Assembly (NCBI GenBank): GCA_020633495.1 | Contig: JACKDR010000001.1 | Coordinates: 124,001-188,000, forward strand | Length of the DNA: 64,000 nucleotides | Origin: Kofleriaceae bacterium | Lineage (GTDB): Bacteria > Myxococcota_A > Polyangia > Haliangiales > Haliangiaceae | Direction: 5' to 3' | Shown: positions 33,770-41,538 of the stretch, piece by piece | Layout: each line of letters begins with the position of its first letter | Numbering within the stretch: position 1 is the first letter of the stretch | Notes under the pieces: generated by a model | The model's database searches: none | What the model saw: the letters and a program-made list of their open reading frames with translations, nothing else | Told to the model about the DNA's origin: nothing | Translations under genes and position numbers: made by a program

Positions 33770-34885
33770 ATGCGGTCGCCACACGTCGTGGTCATGTTGA
33801 CCCTGGTCGCGGGCTGCGGAGTCTCGGCGGACGGGCGCACCGGCGGGCCCGACGCCAGCGTGGAGGTCGACGCCGCGGGCAACGCCGACGCGACGGTGTC
33901 CTGCCAGCTGCCGCCGCTGGCCGCCGGGGTCAGCACCCTCGCCGGCTGCGCCGACCCCGGCGCGATCGACGGCGCCCGTGGCGTGGCCCGGTTCGCCAAC
34001 CCGGTCAACGTCGCGCGCGGTCCCGACGGCGACCTCTACGTCGCCGACTTCGACAACGACGCGATCCGCGTCGTCGCCGCCGACGGCGCGACCCGCACGC
34101 TGGTCGCCCAGGCCGACTTCGCGAAGCCGTTCGGCCTCGCCTTCACCGGGGACGGCGTCCTCTACGCCCAGACCGACGACGACGACCTCGGCCAGCACTC
34201 CGGCGACACCGGCACGATCTGGCGCGTCGATCTCGACACCGGCGACGCCACCGTCGTGGTGCGCGACGTCGGCCGCCCGCGCGGGCTCGCCGCCCTGCCC
34301 GACGGCCGCCTGGTGCTGTCGGACTACGTCCACCACACCATCCGGCTGCTGGCCCCCGCCACCGGCGTGATCAGCGCCCTCGCCGGCAGCGCCGATCGGC
34401 CCGGCGACGTCGACGCCGTCGGCGGCGCGGCCCGCTTCGACGGCCCGTACGACGTCGCGATCCTCCCCGACGGTCGGATCGCGGTCGCCGATCAGCACAA
34501 CGATCGCGTCCGCGCGATCGCGCTCGACGGCACGGTCACGCCGCTGGCCGGCACCGGCAGCCCCGGCGCGACCGACGGCGCGGCCCTGACCACGGCGCGG
34601 TTCCACGCCCCGGCGGCCCTGGCGATCGACGGCGAGGGCACGCTGTACATCACCGACACCGACAACTTCGTGGTGCGCGCCCTGCGCGACGGCGAGGTCT
34701 CGACGATCGCCGGCGACGGCACCGGAGGCTGGCGTGACAGCGAGGATCCCCTGGCCGCGCAGGTCTACGGCCTCGAGGGGGCCGACGTCAGCGCCGACGG
34801 CGCCACGCTGTGGCTGGCCGACGGCAACCGCGGTGAGGCCGAGCCCTACAACCGCGTCCGGACGGTCACGATGAACGAGCCATAG
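33770..34885 (+). CDS. NHL-repeat beta-propeller lipoprotein (paralogue 1)
   Basis: 371 residues. A short lipoprotein signal (LTLVAGC, Cys16) and an Asp-rich linker precede a propeller of about six NHL-type blades. Repeating landmarks are FANPVNVARGPDGDLYVADF, GLAFTGDGVLYAQTD, GLAALPDGRLVLSDYVHHTI, FDGPYDVAILPDGRIAVADQ and LAIDGEGTLYITDTDNFVVR. NHL propellers bind proteins, RNA or ligands; exported ones often act as lyases or binding scaffolds, so no reaction is proposed. It lies 55 nt downstream of the SGNH gene on the same strand. It is very similar to the next gene, showing a tandem duplication. The GC-poor CGAAAACATTG stretch upstream may be promoter. Confidence 0.85.
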   Translation: MRSPHVVVMLTLVAGCGVSADGRTGGPDASVEVDAAGNADATVSCQLPPLAAGVSTLAGCADPGAIDGARGVARFANPVNVARGPDGDLYVADFDNDAIRVVAADGATRTLVAQADFAKPFGLAFTGDGVLYAQTDDDDLGQHSGDTGTIWRVDLDTGDATVVVRDVGRPRGLAALPDGRLVLSDYVHHTIRLLAPATGVISALAGSADRPGDVDAVGGAARFDGPYDVAILPDGRIAVADQHNDRVRAIALDGTVTPLAGTGSPGATDGAALTTARFHAPAALAIDGEGTLYITDTDNFVVRALRDGEVSTIAGDGTGGWRDSEDPLAAQVYGLEGADVSADGATLWLADGNRGEAEPYNRVRTVTMNEP

Positions 34886-34962
34886 TCGCCGGCCGACGTT
34901 TCGAGGTCCCAGCAACATCGAGAACGGTGCCCGCCGGCGCGAGCCGTGGTCTACTCGGGACC

Positions 34963-36270
34963 ATGCCAGTCGAGCGGATGCTCGTGTGTGTGATCTTGAT
35001 CGCTGGGTGTGGCAGCGGAGGAGCCTCGCCTCCTGACGCCGGCGACATCGACGGCGCCCCCGGCGACGTCAGCACGAGCCCGGACGCCGGGCCCGACGCC
35101 GACCTCGACGCCACGCCGCCCGATGGCATGGCGATCGATGCCATGCCGATCGACGCCGCCCCGATCGACGCCGCCCCGATCGACGCCATGCCGATCGACG
35201 CCGCCCCGATCGACGCCGCCCCGATCGACGCCATGCCGATCGACGCCACGCCGATCGACGCCATGCCGATCGACGCCATGCCGACCTGCGTCGTGCCGGC
35301 CTTCACCACCGGCGTCAGCACCCTGGCCGGCTGCGAGATCGCCGCCAACGTCGACGGCGCGCGCGCCGACGCGCGCTTCGCCAACCCGGTCAACGTCGCG
35401 CGCGGTCCCGACGGCGACCTCTACGTCGCCGACTTCGACAACAACGAGGTGCGGGTCGTGACCGCGGCCGGCGCCGTGCGCACGCTGGTGGCCCAGACCC
35501 ACTTCGTCCGGCCGTTCGGGATCGCGTTCACCGCCGCCGGCGCGCTGTACGTCCAGACCGACGACGACGATCTCGGCGCCCACTCGGGCTCGACCGGAAC
35601 CGTCTGGGAGGTCGACCTCGTCACCGGCGTCGCCACCGTGGTGGTCCGCGACGTCGGCCGGCCGCGCGGCCTCGCCGCCCTCGCCGACGGCCGCCTGGTC
35701 CTGTCGGACTACGTCCACCACACGATCCGTCTGCTCGATCCCGACACCGGCACGATCACCGATCTCGCCGGCGCCACCGACCTACCCGGCTACGCCGACG
35801 ACGTCGGCGCCGCCGCACGCTTCGACGGTCCCTACGACGTCGCGGTCCTCCCCGACGGCCGGATCGCGGTCGCCGACCTCTTCAACCAGCGGATCCGCGC
35901 GGTCGCGCTCGACGGCACCGTGACCACGCTGGCGGGCACCGGCACGCCCGGCGCCACCGACGGCGACGCCCTCACCACCGCGACCTTCCAGTATCCGGTC
36001 GGCCTCGCCGTCGACAGCGCCGGCGACCTGTACGTCACCGACACCGGCAACTTCGTCGTCCGCAAGCTCGCCGCCGGCGCCGTGACCACGGTGGTCGGCG
36101 ACGGCACCGGCGACTGGCTCGACAGCGACAACCTGCTGGCGGCGCGGCTCTACGGCCTCGAGGGCGCCGACGTCAGCGCCGACGGCGCGACGCTGTGGCT
36201 CGCCGACGGCAGCCGGGGCGAGGCCCTGCCGTACAACCGCGTCCGCGTCGTCGACCTGACCGGCCCCTAG
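34963..36270 (+). CDS. NHL-repeat beta-propeller lipoprotein with IDAMP-type repeat stalk (paralogue 2)
   Basis: 435 residues. Signal peptide with lipobox (LIAGC). A stalk of about ten pentapeptides of the type IDAMP/IDAAP (35131-35280, about residues 57-106) replaces the short linker of paralogue 1. The NHL propeller aligns with its neighbour nearly block for block (NPVNVARGPDGDLYVADFDN, VRDVGRPRGLAAL, DYVHHTIRLL, LEGADVSADGATLWLADG). ATG 34963 was chosen because the signal peptide fits from there; GTG 34927 and ATG 34978 are alternatives. The difference between the paralogues is mainly the expanded stalk, suggesting the repeat grew after duplication. Function unknown. Confidence 0.85.
   Translation: MPVERMLVCVILIAGCGSGGASPPDAGDIDGAPGDVSTSPDAGPDADLDATPPDGMAIDAMPIDAAPIDAAPIDAMPIDAAPIDAAPIDAMPIDATPIDAMPIDAMPTCVVPAFTTGVSTLAGCEIAANVDGARADARFANPVNVARGPDGDLYVADFDNNEVRVVTAAGAVRTLVAQTHFVRPFGIAFTAAGALYVQTDDDDLGAHSGSTGTVWEVDLVTGVATVVVRDVGRPRGLAALADGRLVLSDYVHHTIRLLDPDTGTITDLAGATDLPGYADDVGAAARFDGPYDVAVLPDGRIAVADLFNQRIRAVALDGTVTTLAGTGTPGATDGDALTTATFQYPVGLAVDSAGDLYVTDTGNFVVRKLAAGAVTTVVGDGTGDWLDSDNLLAARLYGLEGADVSADGATLWLADGSRGEALPYNRVRVVDLTGP
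35131..35280 (+). repeat. 15-bp coding tandem repeat (IDAMP/IDAAP units)
   Basis: About ten 15-bp units, consensus ATCGACGCCATGCCG with a MET/ALA switch at the fourth codon. The same unit occurs in an unrelated lipoprotein at about 20460-20580. Being identical at DNA level, it is prone to slippage. Confidence 0.8.
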
Positions 36271-36301
36271 AAGCGTGTACCCGATCGCCCCCCGGCCCGG
36301 G

Positions 36302-36547
36302 ACGCCCCACCGAGATGAGGGGCTGGGTCCCGAGATGCTCGGCGAACTGGACGTTGGCGGCGGAGACGTAACCGGTGTCGGCGGTGACGCAGACCGGAAC
36401 CGCGTCGCAGTTGCGGACGACACGTCGGCGCAGCGGCTCGAAGTCCTGGGCGTCGGGGGCCTGCTTGCTGAGGGCGGTGGCCACGATGATCGGGTGCGAC
36501 GCGGGCGGCCACTCGCGCGGCGACGGCGGCAACAGGAACGACTGCAT
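36302..36547 (-). pseudogene. Transposase fragment (IS1182/IS5-like DDE domain)
   Basis: A stretch of about 63 residues (36490 down to 36302) resembles the middle of a DDE transposase: IIVATALSKQAPDAQDFEPL, VVRNCDAVPVCVTADTGYVS and ANVQFAEHLGTQPLISVGR, with the second catalytic Asp in the TADTGY block. Both flanks lose similarity at once, and the N-terminal DDE part, the final Glu region and inverted repeats are not seen. It is a decayed remnant of an insertion sequence. The rest of the gap (36271-36301 and 36548-36905) shows no gene, only low-quality frames and a C-tract. Confidence 0.6.
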
Positions 36548-36905
36548 CAGCGCGTACTGACGGTCGGCCTTCCCCCCGCCCTTCGATCAGCTCGCCGCGC
36601 TCGTGTCGATCCGTTCGTGTTCGACCCGCGGTGGTGGTGGTGCCAGGCCACGCCGGCACGGGTGACGGGAGCGTGTGGGGGGCGGCCGACGGCGAGTTCC
36701 GCAGCGGGCCCGCGCCACCACGAGACGGCGTCACCGCCCGCGCCCGCCTCGCCGCCCGCGTTCTCGTCACCGCGAGGACTGTCCGAGCCGGAGGACGCCC
36801 CCCCCGCGCTCGCGGCAGGACCCGGGCCGGCGGCCCGCGGTCTCCCCACCGCTCGCGCAGGCGGGGATCCGCGACACGCTCCCAGGCCGGCGCCCTGGCC
36901 GAGAC

Positions 36906-38537
36906 CTAGATCTCCTCGGCCACCATCTCGATCGCGCCGCACGGGCACTCGCGCGCGCACACGCCGCAGCCCTTGCAGAAGTCGAGGTCGAAGCGGAACC
37001 GCTTGCCCGGCCCCAGCTTGATCACGGCGTTGTCGGGGCAGACGCCGAAGCAGTTGTCGCACTCGAAGCAGTTGCCGCACGACAGGCAGCGACGCGCCTC
37101 GAACAGCGCCGTGGTCTCGTCGAGGCCGCCGTGGACCTCGGCGAACGTGCCGACCCGACGCGCCATCTCGAGCTGCGGCTGCACCGTGCGGTCGGCGTCG
37201 ACGTAGTACCAGGTGTTGAGCCGATCGAACCCGGCCGGCGCGTGCTTGGCGGCGGGCTCGTAGGCGCCGCCACGCAGGTAGGCGTCGATGTGGCGCGCCG
37301 CCTTCTTGCCGTGGCCGACCGCGACCGTGATCGTGCGATCGGCGGGCACCATGTCGCCGCCGCAGAACAGGCCCGGGTACCCGGTCATCAGATCGGGGCC
37401 GACCTCCACCGAGCCGTCGGGCGTGAACCGGACCCCGGGCACCGCGCGCAGCGGCGTCAGGTCGACCGCCTGGCCCAGCGCGAGCACCAGCGTGTCGCCG
37501 GCGATGGTCTCGAGCTCGCCGGTCGGCACCGGCTTGCCGTCGGCGCCGAGCGTCATCTTCTCGATCGTCAGCTCGCCCTCGCCCATCTCCTTGACCGTCG
37601 ACAGCCAGCGGACCAGGACGCCCTCCTCGAGCGCCTCGCGCAGCTCGTCCTCGTGCGCGGGCATCTGGGCCTGGGTCCGGCGGTAGACGATCACCGCGTC
37701 GGTGGCGCCCAGCCGCTTGGCGGTGCGCGCGACGTCGAGGGCGGTGTTGCCGCCGCCGTAGACGACGACCCGGCGGCCGAGCAGCGGCGCGTCGCCGAGC
37801 CCCTCGACCTGGCGCAGGAGCCCGATGGCGTCGAGGATCTTGCCGGCGTCGGCGGCGGGGATGTCGACCCGCTTGGCCAGGTGGGCGCCGACCGCCGCGA
37901 AGCAGGCGTCGAAGCCGCCGTCGCGCATCGCCGCCGGCAGATCGTCGACCCGGACCCCGAGCTCCAGCCGCACGCCCATCGTGACGATGCGCTCGATCTC
38001 GGCGTCGACGATCTCGCGGGGCAGCCGGTAGCGCGGGATGCCGTAGCGCATCATGCCGCCGGCGCGGGGCATGGCGTCGCGGATCGTGACGTCGTGGCCG
38101 AGCCGCGCCAGGTGGTAGGCGGCGGCCAGGCCGCTGGGCCCGGCGCCGACCACCAGGACCCGCTTGCCGGTGGCCGCGGCCGGCGCCGGCGCCGGCCAGC
38201 CCTCGCGGATCGCCAGATCGCCGAGGAACCGCTCGACCGCGTGGATGCCGACCGCCTCGTCGAGCTGGGCGCGGTTACAGGCGCCCTCGCAGGTGTGGTA
38301 GCAGGCGCGTCCCATCACCGCGGGCAGCGGGTTGTCGTCGAGGATCGCCTCCCAGGCGGCGCGGTAGTCGCCGGCCTCGGCGTGGTAGAGCCAGCGCTGC
38401 ACGTCCTCGCCGGCCGGGCAGGTCGCGTTGCACGGCGGCAACCGATCGACGTAGGTCGGCCGCTGGGTGCGCCACGACCCGGTGTGGTTGTGGAGGCTCG
38501 ATCCGGGATCGAGGGTGATCGCGAACGGCTTCTTCAC
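36906..38537 (-). CDS. NAD(P)H:ferredoxin-type flavoprotein fused to a PorD-like 2[4Fe-4S] domain
   Basis: 543 residues. The N-terminal Cys-rich helical domain is that of GltD-type proteins (LPPCNATCPAGEDVQ, GRACYHTCEGACNR), which binds Fe-S. It is followed by an FAD domain (VLVVGAGPSGLAAAYHLARL) and an NAD(P) domain (VVVYGGGNTALDVARTAKRL), then GLFCGGDM and HGKKAARHIDAYLR. The C-terminal 70 residues form a bacterial ferredoxin-like domain with two CxxCxxC...CP clusters (CLSCGNCFECDNCFGVCP and CKGCGVCARECPCGAIEM). It probably carries electrons between the pyruvate oxidoreductase and NAD(P), taking the place of a free delta subunit. The GTG start overlaps the beta-subunit stop by 4 nt. Confidence 0.85.
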   Translation of the reverse strand: MKKPFAITLDPGSSLHNHTGSWRTQRPTYVDRLPPCNATCPAGEDVQRWLYHAEAGDYRAAWEAILDDNPLPAVMGRACYHTCEGACNRAQLDEAVGIHAVERFLGDLAIREGWPAPAPAAATGKRVLVVGAGPSGLAAAYHLARLGHDVTIRDAMPRAGGMMRYGIPRYRLPREIVDAEIERIVTMGVRLELGVRVDDLPAAMRDGGFDACFAAVGAHLAKRVDIPAADAGKILDAIGLLRQVEGLGDAPLLGRRVVVYGGGNTALDVARTAKRLGATDAVIVYRRTQAQMPAHEDELREALEEGVLVRWLSTVKEMGEGELTIEKMTLGADGKPVPTGELETIAGDTLVLALGQAVDLTPLRAVPGVRFTPDGSVEVGPDLMTGYPGLFCGGDMVPADRTITVAVGHGKKAARHIDAYLRGGAYEPAAKHAPAGFDRLNTWYYVDADRTVQPQLEMARRVGTFAEVHGGLDETTALFEARRCLSCGNCFECDNCFGVCPDNAVIKLGPGKRFRFDLDFCKGCGVCARECPCGAIEMVAEEI

Positions 38538-39538
38538 GGCCGGCCTCCCGCGCCGTCGACCAGCTTGAAGCGACGGATGTTGTCGTCGGCGAGCGCCTGC
38601 AGGCGGACCACGACCGGATCGGCCTGGTCGCCGTCGAAGAGGTGGGCGAAGCGCTTCTGGGCCCGCAGGTAGGCGTCGACCGGGACGCGGCGCCGGATCG
38701 GCGTCGACGACGTGACCTCGCCGTCGATCGCCTCGAACAGCGGGAACAGCCCGCACTCGGCGGCCAGCCGCGCCAGCTCGATCGTGCGATCGGTGGCGAA
38801 GCCCCAGCCCAGCGGGCACGGCACGAAGACGTGGAGGTAGCGGGCGCCGCCGAAGCCCATCGCGCGGGTGACCTTGGCCTCGAGATCGTGGAGGTCGAAG
38901 ACGCTCGCGGTGGCGACGTACGGCAGGCGGTGCGCCATCGCCAGCAGCGGCAGGCTCTTGCCGGTGCCGAACGGGTTGCCCGGCTCGGCGCCGACGGCGG
39001 GCGTCGTCGCGGTCCGCGCCGCCGGCGGCGTCGCGCTCGACCGCTGCACGCCGGTGTTCATGTAGCCCTCGTTGTCGTAGCAGACGTAGAGGACGTCGTC
39101 GTTGCGCTCGAACATCCCCGACAGGCAGCCGAAGCCGATGTCGGTGGTGCCGCCGTCGCCGCCCTGCGCGATCACGCGGGTGCCCTTGCCCTTGACCCGC
39201 ATCGCGGCGGCGACGCCGGTCGCGACCGCGGCGGCGTTGCCGAACAGCGAGTGCAGCCACGGCAGCTGCCACGCGGTCTCGGGCGACGGCGTCGTGAAGA
39301 CCTCGAGGCACCCGGTCGCGTTGACCGCGATCAGGTTGCCGCCGGTCGCGCGCATCGCGGTGTCGAGGACGTAGCGGGCGCCCAGCGCCTCGCCGCAGCC
39401 CTGGCAGGCGCGGTGGCCCGAGGTCAGCGCGTTGGCCCGGGTCATCGACGCCTGGACCGTGCGGTGCGAGTCGTCGAGCAGGCGGTTGCCGACGGTGAAG
39501 GTGCCGGTCTGGTAGAACTTGATCCGCTGGGAGCTCAT
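38534..39538 (-). CDS. porB: Pyruvate:ferredoxin oxidoreductase subunit beta
   Basis: 334 residues. Thiamine-diphosphate-binding subunit of the 2-oxoacid:ferredoxin oxidoreductase family, which converts pyruvate and CoA to acetyl-CoA, CO2 and reduced ferredoxin. The proximal [4Fe-4S] ligands include Cys-x2-Cys in HRACQGCGEALGARY and a downstream Cys in ATGCLEVFTTP; the ThDP/Mg motif is GGDGGTTDIGFGCLSGMFER and DNEGYMNTGVQRS. PSPETAWQLPWLHSLFGNAA is characteristic of PorB rather than KorB. The ATG overlaps the alpha stop (ATGA). The strict gene order gamma, alpha, beta, flavoprotein with overlaps indicates one transcript. Confidence 0.9.
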   Translation of the reverse strand: MSSQRIKFYQTGTFTVGNRLLDDSHRTVQASMTRANALTSGHRACQGCGEALGARYVLDTAMRATGGNLIAVNATGCLEVFTTPSPETAWQLPWLHSLFGNAAAVATGVAAAMRVKGKGTRVIAQGGDGGTTDIGFGCLSGMFERNDDVLYVCYDNEGYMNTGVQRSSATPPAARTATTPAVGAEPGNPFGTGKSLPLLAMAHRLPYVATASVFDLHDLEAKVTRAMGFGGARYLHVFVPCPLGWGFATDRTIELARLAAECGLFPLFEAIDGEVTSSTPIRRRVPVDAYLRAQKRFAHLFDGDQADPVVVRLQALADDNIRRFKLVDGAGGRP

Positions 39539-40776
39539 CGCGCCCTCCGGGCGTCGCGCAGCATGTTCTCGGCGCTCGGCCCCGAGCGGCGGCGCTCGTC
39601 CCAGCGCGCCAGCTCGCGATCGATCGCGTCGTTGTCGAGATCGACGAAGGTCAGATCGTCGACGGCGTCGGCGTGGGCCGCCTCGATCAGGCGCCGCAGC
39701 GACGCCCGCGTCACCGGACGGCCGCCGAGCCCGGCGATCGCGGTGTAGACCGGGATCGGCTGGCCGCGCAGCGCCATCCGCACGTTCGACGCCATCGCGC
39801 CGCCGAGCCCGGGCGCCAGGTTGCGCTCGACGACGACGACCCGCTGGGCGCCGCCGAGCGCGCCGGCCAGCGCGGCCAGCGGGAACGGGCGGAACGCGCA
39901 CAGCGCGACCGCGCCGACCGCGAGGCCGGCGTCGCGCAGCTCGTCGATCGCGACCTCGATCGTCCCGGTCACCGAGCCCATCGCGACGACGATCGTGTCG
40001 GCGTCGCCGGTCCGGTAGCCGTGCAGCAACGCGCCCGAGTCGCGGCCGAAGCGGGCCCGGAAGTCGGCGGCGAGCTGCGGGATGCGCTCGAGCGCCTGCA
40101 GCTGCTTGTGGTGGGCGAGGTAGCGGACCTCGGTGAAGGCCTCGGGGCCGACCATCGCGCCGATCGACACCGGATCGGTGGGGTCGAGGACCTGGACCGG
40201 CCGGTACGGCGGCAGGAACGCGTCGACGTCGTCCTGGGCCGGCACGTCGAGCGGCTCGACCGAGTGGGTCAGGACGAAGCCGTCGACGCACACCATCACC
40301 GGGCACGACAGCTCCTCGGCGAGGCGGAACGCCAGGACGTGGAGGTCGACCGCCTCCTGGGCGTCGCGGGCGAACAGCTGGATCCAGCCGGCGTCCTTGA
40401 GCGCCATCGCGTCGGAGTGATCGTTCCAGATGTTGATGGGCGCGCCGACCGCGCGGTTGCCCAGCGTCATCACCACCGGCAGGCCCAGGCCCGAGACGTT
40501 GTAGACCACCTCCGCCATGTGCAGCAGGCCCTGGCTCGCGGTCGCGGTGTAGGCGCGGGCGCCCGCCGCCGACGCGCCGAGCGCGACCGACAGCGCCGAG
40601 GTCTCGGACTCGACGTTGATGTACTCGCACGGCGCCAGCGTGCCGTCGCGCACCAGCTCCGACAGGCCCTCGACGATGTGGGTCTGCGGCGTGATCGGGT
40701 AGGCGCAGACCACCTCGGGGCGACAGCGCGCGATCACCTCGGCGATCGCGCGCGAGCATTCGAGTTGCTTCAGCAT
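39535..40776 (-). CDS. porA: Pyruvate:ferredoxin oxidoreductase subunit alpha
   Basis: 413 residues. Pyrimidine-binding domain at the N-terminus (YPITPQTHIVEGLSELV, INVESETSALSVALGASAAG, ATASQGLLHMAEVVYNVSGL) and the PorA signature PINIWNDHSDAMALKDAGWI with PVMVCVDGFVLTHSVEP. The C-terminal transketolase-like domain has VVAMGSVTGTIEVAIDELRD and VVVERNLAPGLGGA. These features favour pyruvate over 2-oxoglutarate as substrate. Coding overlaps porG by 7 nt (40770-40776). The complex is oxygen-sensitive in most organisms, so its presence suggests anaerobic or microaerobic metabolism. Confidence 0.9.
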   Translation of the reverse strand: MLKQLECSRAIAEVIARCRPEVVCAYPITPQTHIVEGLSELVRDGTLAPCEYINVESETSALSVALGASAAGARAYTATASQGLLHMAEVVYNVSGLGLPVVMTLGNRAVGAPINIWNDHSDAMALKDAGWIQLFARDAQEAVDLHVLAFRLAEELSCPVMVCVDGFVLTHSVEPLDVPAQDDVDAFLPPYRPVQVLDPTDPVSIGAMVGPEAFTEVRYLAHHKQLQALERIPQLAADFRARFGRDSGALLHGYRTGDADTIVVAMGSVTGTIEVAIDELRDAGLAVGAVALCAFRPFPLAALAGALGGAQRVVVVERNLAPGLGGAMASNVRMALRGQPIPVYTAIAGLGGRPVTRASLRRLIEAAHADAVDDLTFVDLDNDAIDRELARWDERRRSGPSAENMLRDARRAR

Positions 40777-41342
40777 CGCGCGGGCTCCGGGCGGGTCAGC
40801 GCGAAGGTGGCGGCGGCCGCCGCGGCGTTGCGCTCGCCGACGTCGCCGGCGAAGCGCTCGCGGATCGCGGCGCGCAGCGAGTCGAGCGCGACCGCGCCGG
40901 TGAGGCCGGCGAAGCCGCCGAGCAGCGCGGCGCTGGGCAGCGGCCGACCCAGGTGGGCGCGCGCGATCTCGGTCGCCGGCACGCAGCGAGCGTGGCCGCG
41001 CGGGAACCGCTCGACCCACTCGGCGAGGCCGAGGTCGGCGAAGCCGCGGCTGGAGTTGACCAGGACCCAGCCGTCGTCGTGCAGCCCGGCGAAGACGTCG
41101 AGCGACTGCAGCAGCGTCGGATCCTGGACGACGACGACATCGGGCGCGGTGATGGGCTCGCGCAGCCGGATCGGCTCGTGGTCGAGCCGGCAGAACGAGA
41201 CCACGGGCGCCCCCATCCGCTCCGAACCGAAGCTGGGGAAGGCCTGCGCGTACTGCCCCTCGCGGAAGGCGGCGAACGACAGCAACTCGGCGGCGGTGAC
41301 GACGCCCTGGCCGCCACGACCATGGATGCGTATCTCGAGCAC
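40770..41342 (-). CDS. porG: Pyruvate:ferredoxin oxidoreductase subunit gamma
   Basis: 190 residues from GTG 41342, the normal size. The gamma domain signature is IRIHGRGGQGVVTAAELLSF with AFPSFGSERMGAPVVSFCRL, completing the CoA-binding face of the complex. Upstream of the start, the leader carries GAGG about 6 nt before the GTG, and a strong -24/-12 element lies at 41398-41383. The upstream neighbour, in the opposite direction, is a sigma-54 activator. This is the first gene of the operon. Confidence 0.88.
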   Translation of the reverse strand: MLEIRIHGRGGQGVVTAAELLSFAAFREGQYAQAFPSFGSERMGAPVVSFCRLDHEPIRLREPITAPDVVVVQDPTLLQSLDVFAGLHDDGWVLVNSSRGFADLGLAEWVERFPRGHARCVPATEIARAHLGRPLPSAALLGGFAGLTGAVALDSLRAAIRERFAGDVGERNAAAAAATFALTRPEPARC

Positions 41343-41382
41343 GGGACCTCGGGGCGCCTGGGAGGGGCGCACGACCTCCCCG

Positions 41383-41398
41383 TGCAAGCCAGGTGCCC
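41383..41398 (-). promoter_or_regulatory. Candidate sigma-54 promoter of the por operon
   Basis: On the minus strand the sequence reads GGGCACCTGGCTTGCA. Compared with TGGCACG-N4-TTGCA it keeps GGCAC and TTGCA with the exact 10-nt spacing between GG and GC; only the outer T and the G at position 7 differ. The predicted start near 41373 leaves a leader of about 30 nt ending in a GAGG ribosome-binding site before porG. The divergent gene at 41539 encodes a sigma-54 activator. Confidence 0.6.
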
Positions 41399-41538
41399 AC
41401 GCCTCCGACGCCGTGAGGCCGGGTCGAGCGTGCAGCGGTTGCGCCGGCCCCCGGGGCGGCGCAGGGATTTCGCGCGAGTTGACGCGTTTACAAGGCCGCG
41501 CCAGGGCGCAGCCGTTGCGGCCACCCGGCGGCGCGGCG

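Noticed and set aside
36173..36547. Full-length transposase gene
   Set aside because: Only about 63 residues match; the frame before and after is noise and inverted repeats are not seen.
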